In this document: piece after piece, positions 46,507-56,390 of the stretch
Layout of the letters: every line of letters starts with the position of its first letter
Numbering within the stretch: position 1 is the stretch's first letter
Origin: Dickeya chrysanthemi NCPPB 402
GTDB lineage: Bacteria > Pseudomonadota > Gammaproteobacteria > Enterobacterales > Enterobacteriaceae
DNA length: 64,000 nucleotides
Reading direction: 5' to 3'
Assembly: GCF_000406105.1 (NCBI RefSeq)
Contig: NZ_CM001974.1
Location: 2,988,328-3,052,327 of the forward strand
Translations under genes and position numbers: made by a program
Notes under the pieces: model-generated
What the model saw: only the letters and a program-made list of their open reading frames with translations
What the model was told of the DNA's origin: nothing
The model's database searches: none

Positions 46507-47256
46507 ATGGCCACAAATGTTGTTGATTTTCAAGAAATAGAACCGGGAATTGTGTATGTAAAAATGCAGGACAAAATCCACAAAAATACATTCTCCCGAG
46601 CATTGGTCTACGAGCTAATCCAGGTATTTAAGCATATTGAAACATCAGACCACTATAAAGCAGTCATCCTGACAGGTTACGACAGCTATTTTGCTACAGG
46701 GGGAACGCAGGAAGACCTGTTCGCGTTACAAGAGGGAAAAGGAAAATTTACTGATACCAATATTTATAGCTTACCTCTGGAATGTCCGATTCCCGTTATT
46801 TCCGCTATGCAAGGGCACGCCGTCGGAGGTGGCTTGGTGATGGGGCTGTTTGCCGACTTTGTCATTATGAGTCAGGAAAGCATTTATACCGCCAATTTCA
46901 TGAAATACGGCTTTACTCCCGGTATGGGAGGAACACTGATCGTACCGGAGAAATTAGGATTGGCTCTGGGACAAGAGATATTGATGTTGGGTAATAATTA
47001 TCGAGGTGAAGAGCTGAGGCAGCGAGGCATTCCCTTTCCGGTTTACCCAAGGGAACAAGTTGTAGAGGCCGCATTGTCCAGAGCCAGGGATCTGGTCAAA
47101 AAACCACGAACATCACTTGTCACGTTAAAGACTCATCTGACTCAGTACCTTCGGAGTAAGCTACCTGAGTACACGGCACAGGAAGTCATCATGCATGAGA
47201 AAACCTTTTTTCAACCGGAGGTCAGACAAAACATATCCAGGTTATTCAGCAATTAA
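46507..47256 (+). CDS. Enoyl-CoA hydratase-like decarboxylase (ECH2) of the beta-branching cassette
   Basis: 249 residues of crotonase fold. ATG 46507 chosen because GGAGG lies about 10 nt upstream; an in-frame upstream start at 46420 would lie inside ECH1. Motifs include YFATGGTQEDL near residue 63, MQGHAVGGGLVMGLFAD near residue 100 and MKYGFTPGMGGT near residue 135, all typical of PksI-type ECH2. These decarboxylate the glutaconyl-type intermediate to leave a beta-methyl or exomethylene branch. It closely resembles the second ECH domain inside PKS-A, suggesting a duplication between the free and embedded forms. Last gene of the cassette; no clear terminator follows. Confidence 0.92.
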   Translation: MATNVVDFQEIEPGIVYVKMQDKIHKNTFSRALVYELIQVFKHIETSDHYKAVILTGYDSYFATGGTQEDLFALQEGKGKFTDTNIYSLPLECPIPVISAMQGHAVGGGLVMGLFADFVIMSQESIYTANFMKYGFTPGMGGTLIVPEKLGLALGQEILMLGNNYRGEELRQRGIPFPVYPREQVVEAALSRARDLVKKPRTSLVTLKTHLTQYLRSKLPEYTAQEVIMHEKTFFQPEVRQNISRLFSN

Positions 47257-47440
47257 GATAATTCAGTACACCCAGCGAAAATGCGGACGTACTGAATATC
47301 AGAACGTTGATGAATAAATCGTTTTTTACAACTATCTCAATCAGCATACAATAGATCTGTGTATATCCTGACTATTTGCAGTGAAGAAAAACGCAATAAA
47401 ACGTCAATGTCAGGATTACGGTAACAAGCCAATCTCTTTA

Positions 47441-48049
47441 CTAAAACATAATAGACACTGATTTATAAAACATCGAAGCAGCAAAAAGTGAGATAACGAG
47501 TGAAGCGCCACGATAAAACACCGTTGGTTTTAGTCTTGGCTGGCTTGAGGCTTGGCTGAGATTAATCAACGTACCGGAGTAAATCCACATGCATGATATG
47601 GGTAACAACGCCAAAAACAGGCAAAGCATCGCCTGAATATAGCTGTCTTGATATATGAAGGCTGATGGAGGGATGATGGAGTCAGCGAAGAAAAAGGCCT
47701 TGGGGTTGAGTAAGGTCGTGATAAAAACCGTACTGAAAGTGATCTTCTCACTGGTTTGATGAAGAGAAAACCTCCACACTTTCACCGCTAAATACACGAC
47801 ATAACATGCCGATAATATCTTTATGATGTTCAGTACCGGGTTTCCATGTTGTGCCAAATAGTTAAACAGCAATCCCCATGCAGTGACAGCCAATAGATAT
47901 CCAAGCCATTCTGATAAAGTCAATTTTATACTTTTAACAAAACCTTGAGTATAACCAGAGCAAAGAAGCAATGTGTTAGTTGGTCCCGGCATACTGAGAA
48001 ACAATGCGATGTATAACGTGATTTTTACGTATTCAATTCCATGAATCAT
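47441..48049 (-). CDS. LysE/RhtB-family exporter
   Basis: 202 residues with about six hydrophobic helices. N-terminal MPGPTNTLLLCSGYTQGF matches the family signature region (MTPGPN-like). Family members export amino acids or small polar molecules across the inner membrane. GGAGGTG precedes ATG 48049. It converges with the beta-branching cassette and sits between it and tRNA-Gly. A role in exporting the polyketide is not supported by the family's usual substrates; it may be a neighbouring accessory gene. Substrate unknown. Confidence 0.85.
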   Translation of the reverse strand: MIHGIEYVKITLYIALFLSMPGPTNTLLLCSGYTQGFVKSIKLTLSEWLGYLLAVTAWGLLFNYLAQHGNPVLNIIKILSACYVVYLAVKVWRFSLHQTSEKITFSTVFITTLLNPKAFFFADSIIPPSAFIYQDSYIQAMLCLFLALLPISCMWIYSGTLINLSQASSQPRLKPTVFYRGASLVISLFAASMFYKSVSIMF

Positions 48050-49069
48050 TTTGACACCTCCTTGATTAAGGCCAGTAACGTCAGGCCTGATATTATCCCT
48101 ATTTTAACATTACGATATAATTTCCCCCTTAAAACAAAAATACCATATTTCTATCTCAATTCAGCGCTTACTTTTCCCGTCTGATAATTTATTTTTATTG
48201 ATAATTTCCTCTCAAAATCACCATCAATAAAAATATATTGAAACATAAAAAACCAGGAAAGAATAATAACGTGAATTGCAGAATAACACATTATCGAGAT
48301 AAATAATTCCAGGCATCAGCCTCACCGTGTAAGATCATCCAGAGCCTTATCACGCGTTTTACTACAACCTTGCATAGAAAAGAAAGTGATAAAGTCAGAA
48401 CATCAATCATGAAAAGTACAGCCGATATATCCTCAGTATTTCTTCTAATAACCTTACCAGATTATCAGGCATGTCGAAATCAACATGACCTAAACTGGAT
48501 TTTGATAACCCAAACCAATAAGTCGAGGCATTGGATGCCATCGCGAGTGCTCTGCTTACTATTAACACCATATTATACTTTTATATGGAAAAAAGTACGC
48601 CAACACAAGCAAGATTTCCTCAAAAAAAGAAATTCTGCATCAGGCTGGAGGCATCAACAAAATATATCATTTGCAAATGAATCTTAGCGTTACGAACAAT
48701 AACCACACCAATATTGCTAATGTAAATAAACTCCCACACAATCACATGACAAACCAGCATTATCCCATAAAAACTGCATGGGCAGCATACGCCGTCATTC
48801 TGCAATGGAGTCCTGAAAATTGGCATAGCCACCGACGGCGATCACCAGGCACAGTCTGAAAACCAAAGGGCTTACTCAGGAAGATGCCACATTACGTGGA
48901 CAGGCTCAGTTGACTGGACACATCATACGATACCCAGCAGGGCAGCGGCGCAGGCGAGTTGGTAACAGAACAGCGACGTTATACTATGCCTGACAGGGAA
49001 TGTGTGGGAAAAATCCAGGCTGCCGGCACAGCTATGAAGAGCTAATCGCCGGAATATCGGAACGAAAAA
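48050..49069. other. Intergenic kilobase without a recognisable gene
   Basis: AT-rich at the exporter end, then mixed composition. Several short frames exist but none has a good ribosome site or family resemblance. Probably the junction between the cluster and the core chromosome, perhaps with eroded remnants near 48780-49010. Confidence 0.5.
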
Positions 49070-49092
49070 AGGGCCTTTCGGCCCTTTTAACT
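49070..49092 (-). terminator. Rho-independent terminator after tRNA-Gly
   Basis: Minus strand reads AAAGGGCC, GAAA loop, GGCCCTTT followed by further T. It lies about 40 nt beyond the tRNA-Gly 3' end in the direction of transcription. Confidence 0.85.
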
Positions 49093-49128
49093 ATCCGCAG
49101 ATCCAGTATAAATCTGCAAATAAAATTC

Positions 49129-49204
<76 letters not shown>

Positions 49205-49344
49205 TTTTTCAGAACACTTTGTTTATCAAGTAATTTCAATAAACTGTGTTGCTGTCGATGCGGTGCATTCTACTTACCTGACGCACTGAGTCAATAAAAT
49301 TATCACCTCACCTGAATCGTTTGCTGTTTTTTAAGGCGAGACGA

Positions 49345-49893
49345 TCAATGTTCCAGCAAATCGCGCCAGGCCGCGCTCAAATACTGGAACATCGACCAGA
49401 AGGTCAACACGGCAGCCACATACAGCGCCGCCACGCCGGCAGCCTCTACCATCCGCTCTGGCCGCCACAGCAAACCGACCAACGACACCATTTGCGCGGT
49501 GGTTTTAATCTTGCCGATCCAGGATACCGCCACGCTGCTACGTTTACCCAACTCGGCCATCCATTCGCGCAATGCAGAAATGATGATCTCACGTGCAATC
49601 ATCGTCGCGGCAGGCAACGTAATCCACCAAGAGTGGTAATGCTCGGATACCAGCACCAGAGCAACCGCTACCATGACTTTATCGGCAACAGGATCCAGAA
49701 AAGCGCCGAAGCGAGTGGTTTGTTTCCATCGCCGGGCAAGAAAGCCATCAAACCAGTCGGTTACCGCGGCAAAGACAAATATGCCGGCACATACCATCGG
49801 CGCCCAGCTAAACGGCAGATAAAATGCCAATACAAAAAATGGAATTAGCACAACACGAAACAGGGTAAGCCACGTTGGTATATTAAATCGCAT
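49345..49893 (-). CDS. pgsA: CDP-diacylglycerol--glycerol-3-phosphate 3-phosphatidyltransferase
   Basis: 182 residues, the normal PgsA length. It makes phosphatidylglycerophosphate, the committed step to phosphatidylglycerol and cardiolipin, in the inner membrane. The CDP-alcohol phosphotransferase signature is clear: [10 protein letters not shown], then [10 protein letters not shown], near residues 46-71. Several membrane helices flank it. Starts at ATG 49893 ([13 protein letters not shown]). It lies downstream of uvrC with a 57-nt gap, the conserved enteric order uvrY-uvrC-pgsA-glyW. Confidence 0.98.
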   Translation of the reverse strand: MRFNIPTWLTLFRVVLIPFFVLAFYLPFSWAPMVCAGIFVFAAVTDWFDGFLARRWKQTTRFGAFLDPVADKVMVAVALVLVSEHYHSWWITLPAATMIAREIIISALREWMAELGKRSSVAVSWIGKIKTTAQMVSLVGLLWRPERMVEAAGVAALYVAAVLTFWSMFQYLSAAWRDLLEH

Positions 49894-49950
49894 AGCGTCT
49901 GGGTAACTGTCTGGCCCGAAAGATAATAGGGTTATGTTGCTACATTGCCT

Positions 49951-51783
49951 CTAGTGTTTCAATGCATGAAAGATTTTTTCTGCCAACGCATGCGAAATTC
50001 CCGGTACTTGAGCAATGTCTTCGATACTGGCATTCATCAACGGCTGTAGCCCCCCCATGTATTTCAACAGCATCTGGCGCCGTTTCGGCCCCACCCCTTC
50101 GATAGTCTCCAGTGAGCTGGTGCTTTTGACTTTGGCACGCTGTTTACGGTGACCGCTGATAGCATGGTTATGGGAATCGTCGCGAATATGTTGAATCACA
50201 TGTAATGCGGGTGAATCAGCAGGCAAAGCAACACCCTCGCCTGTTGCTTCAAAAAATAACGTTTCCAGGCCGGCTTTGCGATCGCTGCCTTTCGCAACGC
50301 CCAGCAGCAAAGGCCGATTCTTATCCCAGGATACCTGCAACGACGCAAAAACTTCCTTGGCCTGCGCCAATTGGCCTTTACCGCCATCAATCACGATGAC
50401 ATCTGGAATCTTGCTTTCATCAATCGACTTGCCATAGCGGCGTCTAAGCACTTGGTTCATAGCCGCATAGTCATCACCTGGCGTGATACCGGTAATGTTG
50501 TAGCGGCGGTACTCTGAACGCAGCGGCCCATCAGCATTAAACACAACGCAGGAAGCAACCGTCTGCTCACCCATGGTATGACTGATATCGAAACATTCCA
50601 TCCGGTTGATTTTTTCAATCTCAAGCACGGACGCCAGCGCCGTCAAACGTTGCTGAACCGTTGATTGTTGAGACAATTTCGTTGCCAATGCCGTATGGGC
50701 GTTGGTACGAGCGAGTTTAAGATAACGCGCGCGGTCACCACGTGGGCGGGTTTGAATCTGAATCTTTCGGCCCGCCTGTTCGCTCAGGGATTCCGCCAGC
50801 AGTTGGTACTCCGGTAGCGAAAAATCCAGCAGGATGTCCGATGGCAAGGTGCGGGAAGCACTACCCTGTAAATAGAACTGGCCGACAAATGTCTGCACCA
50901 CTTCCGCCAGCTCCGTCCCGCCAGGTACTTTGGGAAAATAGCTGCGGCTACCCAAAACCTGTCCTTGACGAATAAAGAGCACGTGTACACATGCCATTCC
51001 CGCATCGAATGCCACACCGATCACGTCAAGATCATCACCATCGCCAGAAACAAATTGTTTTTCGGTCACGCGACGAACAGCCTGAATCTGATCACGGATA
51101 CGGGCGGCGTCTTCAAACTTCAGCGCATGGCTTGCCGCCTCCATTCGTTCGACCAATCGGGTCAACACTTGCTGATCCTTGCCCGATAGAAAAAGGCGCA
51201 CATACTCGACCTGTTGCTGATAATCTTCCTCGCTCACCAGGCCGCTAACGCATGGCCCCAAACAACGGCCAATCTGATATTGCAGACATGGACGCGAACG
51301 ATTGCGATAAACGCTATTTTCGCACTGTCGGATGGGGAATAACTTCTGCAGCAGCATCAACGTTTCACGAACGGCATTACCGTTCGGAAACGGGCCAAAG
51401 TATTCGCCTTTGGCATGTTTAGCGCCGCGATGAACCGATAACCGAGGATGCGTATCTCCACTAAGGAAAATCAGCGGGTAGGATTTGTCGTCACGCAGCA
51501 GCACATTGTAACGCGGCTGATAACGTTTGATATAGTTGTGCTCAAGCAGCAAGGCTTCGGTTTCAGTATGCGTGATCGTTACATCGATCTGCCGAATACT
51601 TTTCACCAAAGCCTCTGTTTTACGGCTGGCAACATGAGCGCGAAAATAACTGGAAAGGCGTTTCTTCAGATCCTTAGCTTTACCGACGTAGATAACCGTG
51701 TCACTGGCATCGTACATACGGTAAACCCCAGGCTGACTGGTTACGGTCTTCAGAAAAGCCTGGGCATCAAAACGTTCAGTCAC
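49951..51783 (-). CDS. uvrC: Excinuclease ABC subunit C
   Basis: 610 residues, full length. Carries out the dual incision in nucleotide excision repair with UvrA and UvrB. N-terminal GIY-YIG domain ([24 protein letters not shown] split across residues 20-43), UvrB-binding UVR segment near residues 205-240, RNase H-like endonuclease half with [12 protein letters not shown] near residue 398 and [12 protein letters not shown] near residue 460, and C-terminal helix-hairpin-helix pairs ([26 protein letters not shown]). Start GTG 51783 overlaps the uvrY stop by 8 nt (GTGACTGA), so it is translationally coupled to uvrY as in other enterics. Confidence 0.98.
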   Translation of the reverse strand: MTERFDAQAFLKTVTSQPGVYRMYDASDTVIYVGKAKDLKKRLSSYFRAHVASRKTEALVKSIRQIDVTITHTETEALLLEHNYIKRYQPRYNVLLRDDKSYPLIFLSGDTHPRLSVHRGAKHAKGEYFGPFPNGNAVRETLMLLQKLFPIRQCENSVYRNRSRPCLQYQIGRCLGPCVSGLVSEEDYQQQVEYVRLFLSGKDQQVLTRLVERMEAASHALKFEDAARIRDQIQAVRRVTEKQFVSGDGDDLDVIGVAFDAGMACVHVLFIRQGQVLGSRSYFPKVPGGTELAEVVQTFVGQFYLQGSASRTLPSDILLDFSLPEYQLLAESLSEQAGRKIQIQTRPRGDRARYLKLARTNAHTALATKLSQQSTVQQRLTALASVLEIEKINRMECFDISHTMGEQTVASCVVFNADGPLRSEYRRYNITGITPGDDYAAMNQVLRRRYGKSIDESKIPDVIVIDGGKGQLAQAKEVFASLQVSWDKNRPLLLGVAKGSDRKAGLETLFFEATGEGVALPADSPALHVIQHIRDDSHNHAISGHRKQRAKVKSTSSLETIEGVGPKRRQMLLKYMGGLQPLMNASIEDIAQVPGISHALAEKIFHALKH

Positions 51784-52438
51784 TACTAATCAATGTCTCC
51801 GCATTAAAGAGCCCATGTCGAATAGCCAGATGCGTTAACTCCACATCACCATTAATGTTCAGTTTACTGAACATTCTATAACGATAGCTGTTGACCGTTT
51901 TGGGGCTGAGGTTGAGTTGATCAGAGATCTCCGTCACCTTCTGCCCTTTAGTTATCATAAGCATAATTTGTAGTTCGCGCTCAGAAAGACACTCCAATGG
52001 TGTCTCTGTTTGCGGCTCTAACTGACTCAGCGCCATTTGCTGGGCGATATCCGATGCAATATAGCGCTTGCCGGCATGCACAGAACGAATGGCACAAATC
52101 ACTTCTTCTGGCGTCGCCCCTTTGCTAAGGTACCCCGCCGCCCCAGCCTGCATCACTTTAGCAGGTAACGGGTTTTCGGTGTGAATAGTTAGCATTATAA
52201 CTTTAATTTCAGGGGAAAATCGTACAATTTTGCGCGTTGCCTCCAGACCGCCGATTCCTGGCATATTCATATCCATCAGCACAACGTCCACACCGTTACT
52301 GTTATTACGGCACCATCTGACCGCATCTTCACCGCACTGCGCCTCACCAACAACTTTGAGGCCTTTGATATCGTCAAGAATGCGCCGTATCCCTGCTCGC
52401 ACCAGCTCATGGTCATCAACAAGAAAAACGCTAATCAA
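51776..52438 (-). CDS. uvrY: Response regulator UvrY/GacA
   Basis: About 220 residues. Receiver domain with [10 protein letters not shown] and phospho-acceptor Asp in [13 protein letters not shown]; LuxR-type helix-turn-helix in [16 protein letters not shown] to [16 protein letters not shown]. Partner of BarA/GacS, controlling CsrB-type small RNAs and, in plant-associated enterics, exoenzymes and secondary metabolites. Start chosen as TTG 52438 ([11 protein letters not shown]), since UvrY proteins begin at this point and GGAG lies upstream; an ATG-like start at 52465 would add a nine-residue tail not typical of the family. A global regulator of antibiotic genes lies 5 kb from the polyketide cassette, but this is a conserved core locus, so the closeness may be coincidental. 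Confidence 0.95.
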   Translation of the reverse strand: MISVFLVDDHELVRAGIRRILDDIKGLKVVGEAQCGEDAVRWCRNNSNGVDVVLMDMNMPGIGGLEATRKIVRFSPEIKVIMLTIHTENPLPAKVMQAGAAGYLSKGATPEEVICAIRSVHAGKRYIASDIAQQMALSQLEPQTETPLECLSERELQIMLMITKGQKVTEISDQLNLSPKTVNSYRYRMFSKLNINGDVELTHLAIRHGLFNAETLISSD

Positions 52439-53088
52439 AGAACAATTCTCCAAAAAGAGTAACACTTACAGACGAGTTTGTTGCAGGTGGTACTATCGTG
52501 GTTTAGAAAAAATGAATACACTTTTTAATTAAAAGTGTATTTTTTTATTCTACCATGTGGTATTATCCTCTAAGTATCCTGAATGATACTGATTGCGTAT
52601 CGAACTCGGAACTCACTTCCATCACAGTATTCATATTTCCAACCTGGTTTTTTAGAGAAACAGACGGCTCAACCGTCTAAAATCATTAAAATTTAAATAT
52701 AATCAATAAGTTATCAAGTTTTTTAAACGTAAACAATCAGGTACGCATCAGCTTCTTTTTCATCATTGTAACGGTATCGTCACTTCGCTGCACCGCCTGT
52801 TTACTACAAATAATACACCTGCCCTAAAATATCCATATAAAAGTTGCAATGTTTCTAATCAAACGCATTTAAAAGCCAAAAAACACGTTAACAATATATG
52901 GGCAAAATGTGGCACAAACAGATACAAAAAATACAACTTAATGGTCAAACAGGATTATTTTCCTCACCAGACGTATTGTCATCTATGGTATAATTCGGGC
53001 CAATTTTTGTTATGTCGTTGGCGAGTGTACGATATCAAACCATTTCCAGGGACCACCACGTCAACGCCCATTCGCAACAGGAGATTCC
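52439..53088. other. Divergent intergenic region between uvrY and yecF
   Basis: About 650 nt, AT-rich, presumably holding the uvrY and yecF promoters. No gene, clear terminator or recognised small RNA seen. sdiA, which follows yecF in E. coli, is not found here or nearby. Confidence 0.5.
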
Positions 53089-53313
53089 ATGAATAACAAT
53101 GATTTCCCTACGGCCTCCACGCCTGAAACGCTGGCTCACGAAGTTAGCTGCCTGAAGATACTGATGACATTGATGTTAAAATCTATCGGTCAAGCTGATG
53201 CAGGCAAGGTTATCATCAGTATGGAAAAACACGCAGCCCAACTGGAAGACCCAACTCAGGCAGAAATTTTCGATACGACGATTAAGCAGATCAAAACCGT
53301 CTATCGCCGCTAA
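53089..53313 (+). CDS. yecF: Small conserved protein YecF (DUF2594)
   Basis: 74 residues (MNNNDFPTASTPETLAHEVS onward), matching the short enteric YecF/DUF2594 protein beside uvrY. Ribosome site AGGAG precedes the ATG. No catalytic motif; helical, cytosolic, function unknown. Its place divergent from uvrY is conserved in enterics, which supports the identification. Confidence 0.9.
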   Translation: MNNNDFPTASTPETLAHEVSCLKILMTLMLKSIGQADAGKVIISMEKHAAQLEDPTQAEIFDTTIKQIKTVYRR

Positions 53314-53597
53314 TCATACACCATCGGGCAGAACCATAATCCGTAATTGTCCGATGGGTATCCTCTCAATTCGAATAATAAACAAACAAAAAGAAGAAAG
53401 AATACGTAGAAGTTGACAGAGTCATTCATATTTCGTCAACAAAACAGACTATATCCGATAATCGCTCTGACTGATTAAATATAATTTAAAAATGAACTTT
53501 TCTGAATAAATAAAAGAACGGAAAGTAATTATCTGGAGCAATAAAATCGAATAGGTATTTTTTCAGAATAAAAAAGCGCAGAGACAAATGAAAGTGT

Positions 53598-53673
<76 letters not shown>

Positions 53674-53988
53674 AACGGGGACGGATTATTCTCTTCTTAT
53701 CGCCGTCTGTCAAATGGTTCATCTTATTTTTTTACTCAGCCGGGGGCTCAGAAAACACATTGTAACCTATCACTATTTTACGCCGCCACTCCAGCGCCAG
53801 ACCTCTATTGACCGATTATTAGACGCAAATTCATCATCCTCTGAAGACCAACCTGACAATCAGGAAATACGTTCTCAGCTCATCATCGGTTGAATACCGT
53901 GTTACTATTAATCTCGCTGATTTCTTATATATCATGGGTGATTCGCACTCCATCCTCACAGACAGACATAATCCGGAAATAACATTAC
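53674..53988. other. Upstream region of cycA
   Basis: 315 nt between tRNA-Lys and cycA. Presumably contains the tRNA and cycA promoters; no gene or confident promoter pair could be fixed by eye. Confidence 0.4.
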
Positions 53989-55398
53989 ATGACAGAACAA
54001 ACGCATCACGCCCCGGACACAGCCGGACATAGCGACCTGCGGCGCAACCTGACCAACCGTCATATTCAGTTGATCGCCATCGGAGGTGCCATTGGCACCG
54101 GCCTGTTCATGGGGTCGGGAAAAACCATCAGTCTTGCTGGCCCATCGATTATCTTTGTTTATATGATCATCGGATTCATGCTGTTTTTTGTTATGCGTGC
54201 GATGGGCGAGTTGTTGCTTTCCAACCTCAATTACAAATCGTTCAGCGACTTTGCCGCCGACCTGCTAGGGCCATGGGCAGGCTTTTTTACTGGCTGGACA
54301 TACTGGTTTTGTTGGGTGGTCACGGGGATTGCCGATGTTGTCGCCATCAGCGCCTACGCACAATTCTGGTTGCCAGACTTGTCGCAGTGGCTCAGTTCTT
54401 TATTGTGCGTCCTGCTGCTTCTGACCTTAAACCTGGCCACCGTTAAACTATTTGGCGAAATGGAATTTTGGTTTGCCATGATCAAGATCATCGCCATCGT
54501 TGCACTCATTGTGATTGGCGCCGGGTTGGTCATCATGAATTTTACATCACCTTCCGGAGCCACGGCATCTGTGGCCAATCTATGGCAAGACGGCGGATTC
54601 TTTCCCAAAGGGCTCAGCGGTTTTTTTGCTGGCTTTCAAATTGCCGTATTTGCATTTGTCGGTATTGAACTGGTTGGCACCACCGCAGCTGAAACCAAAA
54701 ATCCAACTGTCGTTTTGCCGCGAGCAATCAACGCCATTCCGATACGTATCATCATGTTTTACGTGTTTGCGCTGATGATGATTATGTCGGTGACACCATG
54801 GAGCCATATCGCAGCAGACCGCAGTCCATTTGTTGAGATGTTTGTCCTGGTGGGGTTGCCGGCTGCCGCCAGTGTCATTAATTTCGTCGTGTTGACATCA
54901 GCAGCATCTTCCGCCAACAGCGGCGTCTTCTCAACCAGCCGTATGCTGTTTGGACTCGCCAGGCAAGGCGACGCACCAAAACGTTTTGGCCAGCTATCAA
55001 AACGCGCAGTGCCGTCAGCCGGGCTGTTCTTTTCCTGCCTGTGCCTACTCTCCGGTGTTGTATTGATCTACCTCATTCCTAACGTCATGACCGTTTTTAC
55101 CCTGGTCACTACCGTGTCGGCCATCCTGTTCATGTTCGTATGGAGTATCATTCTATGCTCTTATCTGGTGTACCGTAAGCAGCGCCCACAGTTGCACCAA
55201 AGCTCGTCATACAAAATGCCATGCGGCATTATCATGAGCTGGGTCTGTCTGGCTTTTTTTGCTTTTGTGCTGGTATTGCTGACATTGCAGCCTGATACGC
55301 TGCAAGCATTGATTGTCACACCGGTGTGGTTTGTAATTCTGGCGATAGCCTACCAGTTAATTCGTCGTCGCAGAGCTCTCGCTCAGGTCCAGGCGTAA
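53989..55398 (+). CDS. cycA: D-serine/D-alanine/glycine transporter, APC family
   Basis: 469 residues, the size of CycA. Twelve predicted membrane helices of the amino acid-polyamine-organocation superfamily. Near the N-terminus come RHIQLIAIGGAIGTGLFMGS and then GPSIIFVYMIIGFMLFFVMR. Uses the proton gradient to import D-alanine, D-serine and glycine, and D-cycloserine. The mid-region GFQIAVFAFVGIELVGTTAA and the acidic AETKNP motif are typical. CycA is favoured over other APC permeases by overall match; substrate specificity is not proved by sequence alone. Followed by a hairpin shared with the opposing nac fragment. Confidence 0.92.
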   Translation: MTEQTHHAPDTAGHSDLRRNLTNRHIQLIAIGGAIGTGLFMGSGKTISLAGPSIIFVYMIIGFMLFFVMRAMGELLLSNLNYKSFSDFAADLLGPWAGFFTGWTYWFCWVVTGIADVVAISAYAQFWLPDLSQWLSSLLCVLLLLTLNLATVKLFGEMEFWFAMIKIIAIVALIVIGAGLVIMNFTSPSGATASVANLWQDGGFFPKGLSGFFAGFQIAVFAFVGIELVGTTAAETKNPTVVLPRAINAIPIRIIMFYVFALMMIMSVTPWSHIAADRSPFVEMFVLVGLPAAASVINFVVLTSAASSANSGVFSTSRMLFGLARQGDAPKRFGQLSKRAVPSAGLFFSCLCLLSGVVLIYLIPNVMTVFTLVTTVSAILFMFVWSIILCSYLVYRKQRPQLHQSSSYKMPCGIIMSWVCLAFFAFVLVLLTLQPDTLQALIVTPVWFVILAIAYQLIRRRRALAQVQA

Positions 55399-55405
55399 CG
55401 TCACA

Positions 55406-55438
55406 ACGCAAAAGCAGATGTAACACCTGCTTTTGCGT
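55406..55438. terminator. Hairpin between cycA and nac, possible bidirectional terminator
   Basis: Arms ACGCAAAAGCAG and CTGCTTTTGCGT around a short loop, just after the cycA stop. No long T-run follows on either side, but the A4/T4 tracts inside the arms may help termination. Confidence 0.5.
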
Positions 55439-55451
55439 CGCGTTAAGTTCA

Positions 55452-55489
55452 ATACGGTCAGCTACACCTGACGATATAGCTGACCGTAT
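55452..55489. repeat. Perfect inverted repeat at the nac truncation point
   Basis: Arms atacggtcagcta (55452-55464) and tagctgaccgtat (55477-55489) with a 12-nt loop, ending 4 nt from the stop codon of the truncated nac gene. It may be a terminator stem without a T-run, an operator, or the scar of the event that removed the rest of nac. Confidence 0.8.
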
Positions 55490-55493
55490 CCGA

Positions 55494-55769
55494 TTAGACA
55501 CTGACTGTTTGTCGTACACCATTCACTGCGTGCTTAGCCTGCTCACATTGATTCAAAATAGTTTGCGCATGTGAATACAGAATCTTGCCCGCTTCAGTCG
55601 GCGTCACGCCACGACGACTACGGACCAGCAGTTGCTTCTCCATCTCGCTTTCAAGCGTAGCAACTTGCTGGCTCAGCGCTGGTTGCGCAATATGCAACAT
55701 TTCAGCGGCCTGGGTCAGGCTGCCAATATCAACGATTTTCACAAAGTATTTGAGCCGTCTCAGATTCAT
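55494..55769 (-). pseudogene. nac: Truncated nitrogen assimilation control regulator (nac N-terminal domain)
   Basis: 91 residues. MNLRRLKYFVKIVDIGSLTQ and AAEMLHIAQPALSQQVATLE match the N-terminal winged helix of enteric Nac (LysR family, about 305 residues) almost word for word, then the protein ends after GVRQTVSV. The whole effector-binding and oligomerisation domain is missing. Start ATG 55769 has GGGAGG upstream; an in-frame upstream start would add an atypical tail. In E. coli nac also lies next to tRNA-Asn genes, which supports the identity and suggests that island traffic at this tRNA caused the loss. It could still make a DNA-binding fragment. Confidence 0.85.
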
Positions 55770-56153
55770 GTGTACCTCCCGAATAGTTACGGTTAAGTAG
55801 TAGCAAGAAGCGCGCCAGATCATTTCACTATTATTAAAAAAAGTGCGTAACTCGTTTAACCTGCTTAAAAATAAGTAAAAGCAATGGTGGAGGCGATGAC
55901 AGTAACAATACTAATCTTCTGACCATGACCCGTTACACACCTGTACAATGGCCCACTGGCACCAAAGTGGTGCAATTCCTGCTATCTGAAAGTGCAACCT
56001 TGACCATATGCAGCGAATGGACTGACGAGAAAAACACCGACTACCACAATAATTTCAATAATTTGATTATAAGTTCAGCAAACAGTTATCCTCAGCGTTA
56101 TCATGCTTTGACAAGCACTCAGGCTACCGCTATCATCCACACCAATTAGCGAT
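55770..56153. other. Intergenic region between nac remnant and tRNA-Asn
   Basis: About 380 nt. Holds the presumed nac and tRNA-Asn promoters. A 74-codon frame at 55925 lacks a ribosome site and family resemblance and was not accepted. Confidence 0.4.
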
Positions 56154-56229
56154 TCCTCTGTAGTTCAGTCGGTAGAACGGCGGACTGTTAATCCGTATGT
56201 CACTGGTTCGAGTCCAGTCAGAGGAGCCA
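56154..56229 (+). tRNA. asnT: tRNA-Asn (anticodon GTT)
   Basis: 76 nt with encoded CCA. TCCTCTG pairs with CAGAGGA; anticodon loop CTGTTAA; T-arm GGTTCGAGTCC. tRNA-Asn genes are classic integration sites, and an integrase gene begins 160 nt downstream, so the 3' end of this tRNA is the likely attL. The exact asn letter is by analogy. Confidence 0.95.
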
Positions 56230-56390
56230 GATTCTTGTTTTCATGCCGCTTCGCGAATCCTTATGTGATTGGGGTTCAATGAGTTAGCGTGAAATATCTT
56301 CCCGATGCATTTTCAGTTTTCCCTCCGCATCGGGAGAATTTGGTGGTCAGATTTGGGGTCAAGTTGGTTCGATGACGGAGTGACCCCCAA

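Noticed and set aside
1..47256. Zeamine or solanimycin cluster as alternative identity
   Set aside because: The PKS/FMO/PKS/luciferase-like/PKS order, FkbH starter and HMGS cassette fit oocydin-type trans-AT logic as recalled and not those other clusters; final proof needs a database comparison.
48671..48859. Short frames between the exporter and tRNA-Gly
   Set aside because: Weak starts and no recognisable protein; treated as intergenic.
55925..56149. 74-codon frame upstream of tRNA-Asn
   Set aside because: No ribosome site or family resemblance; likely chance.
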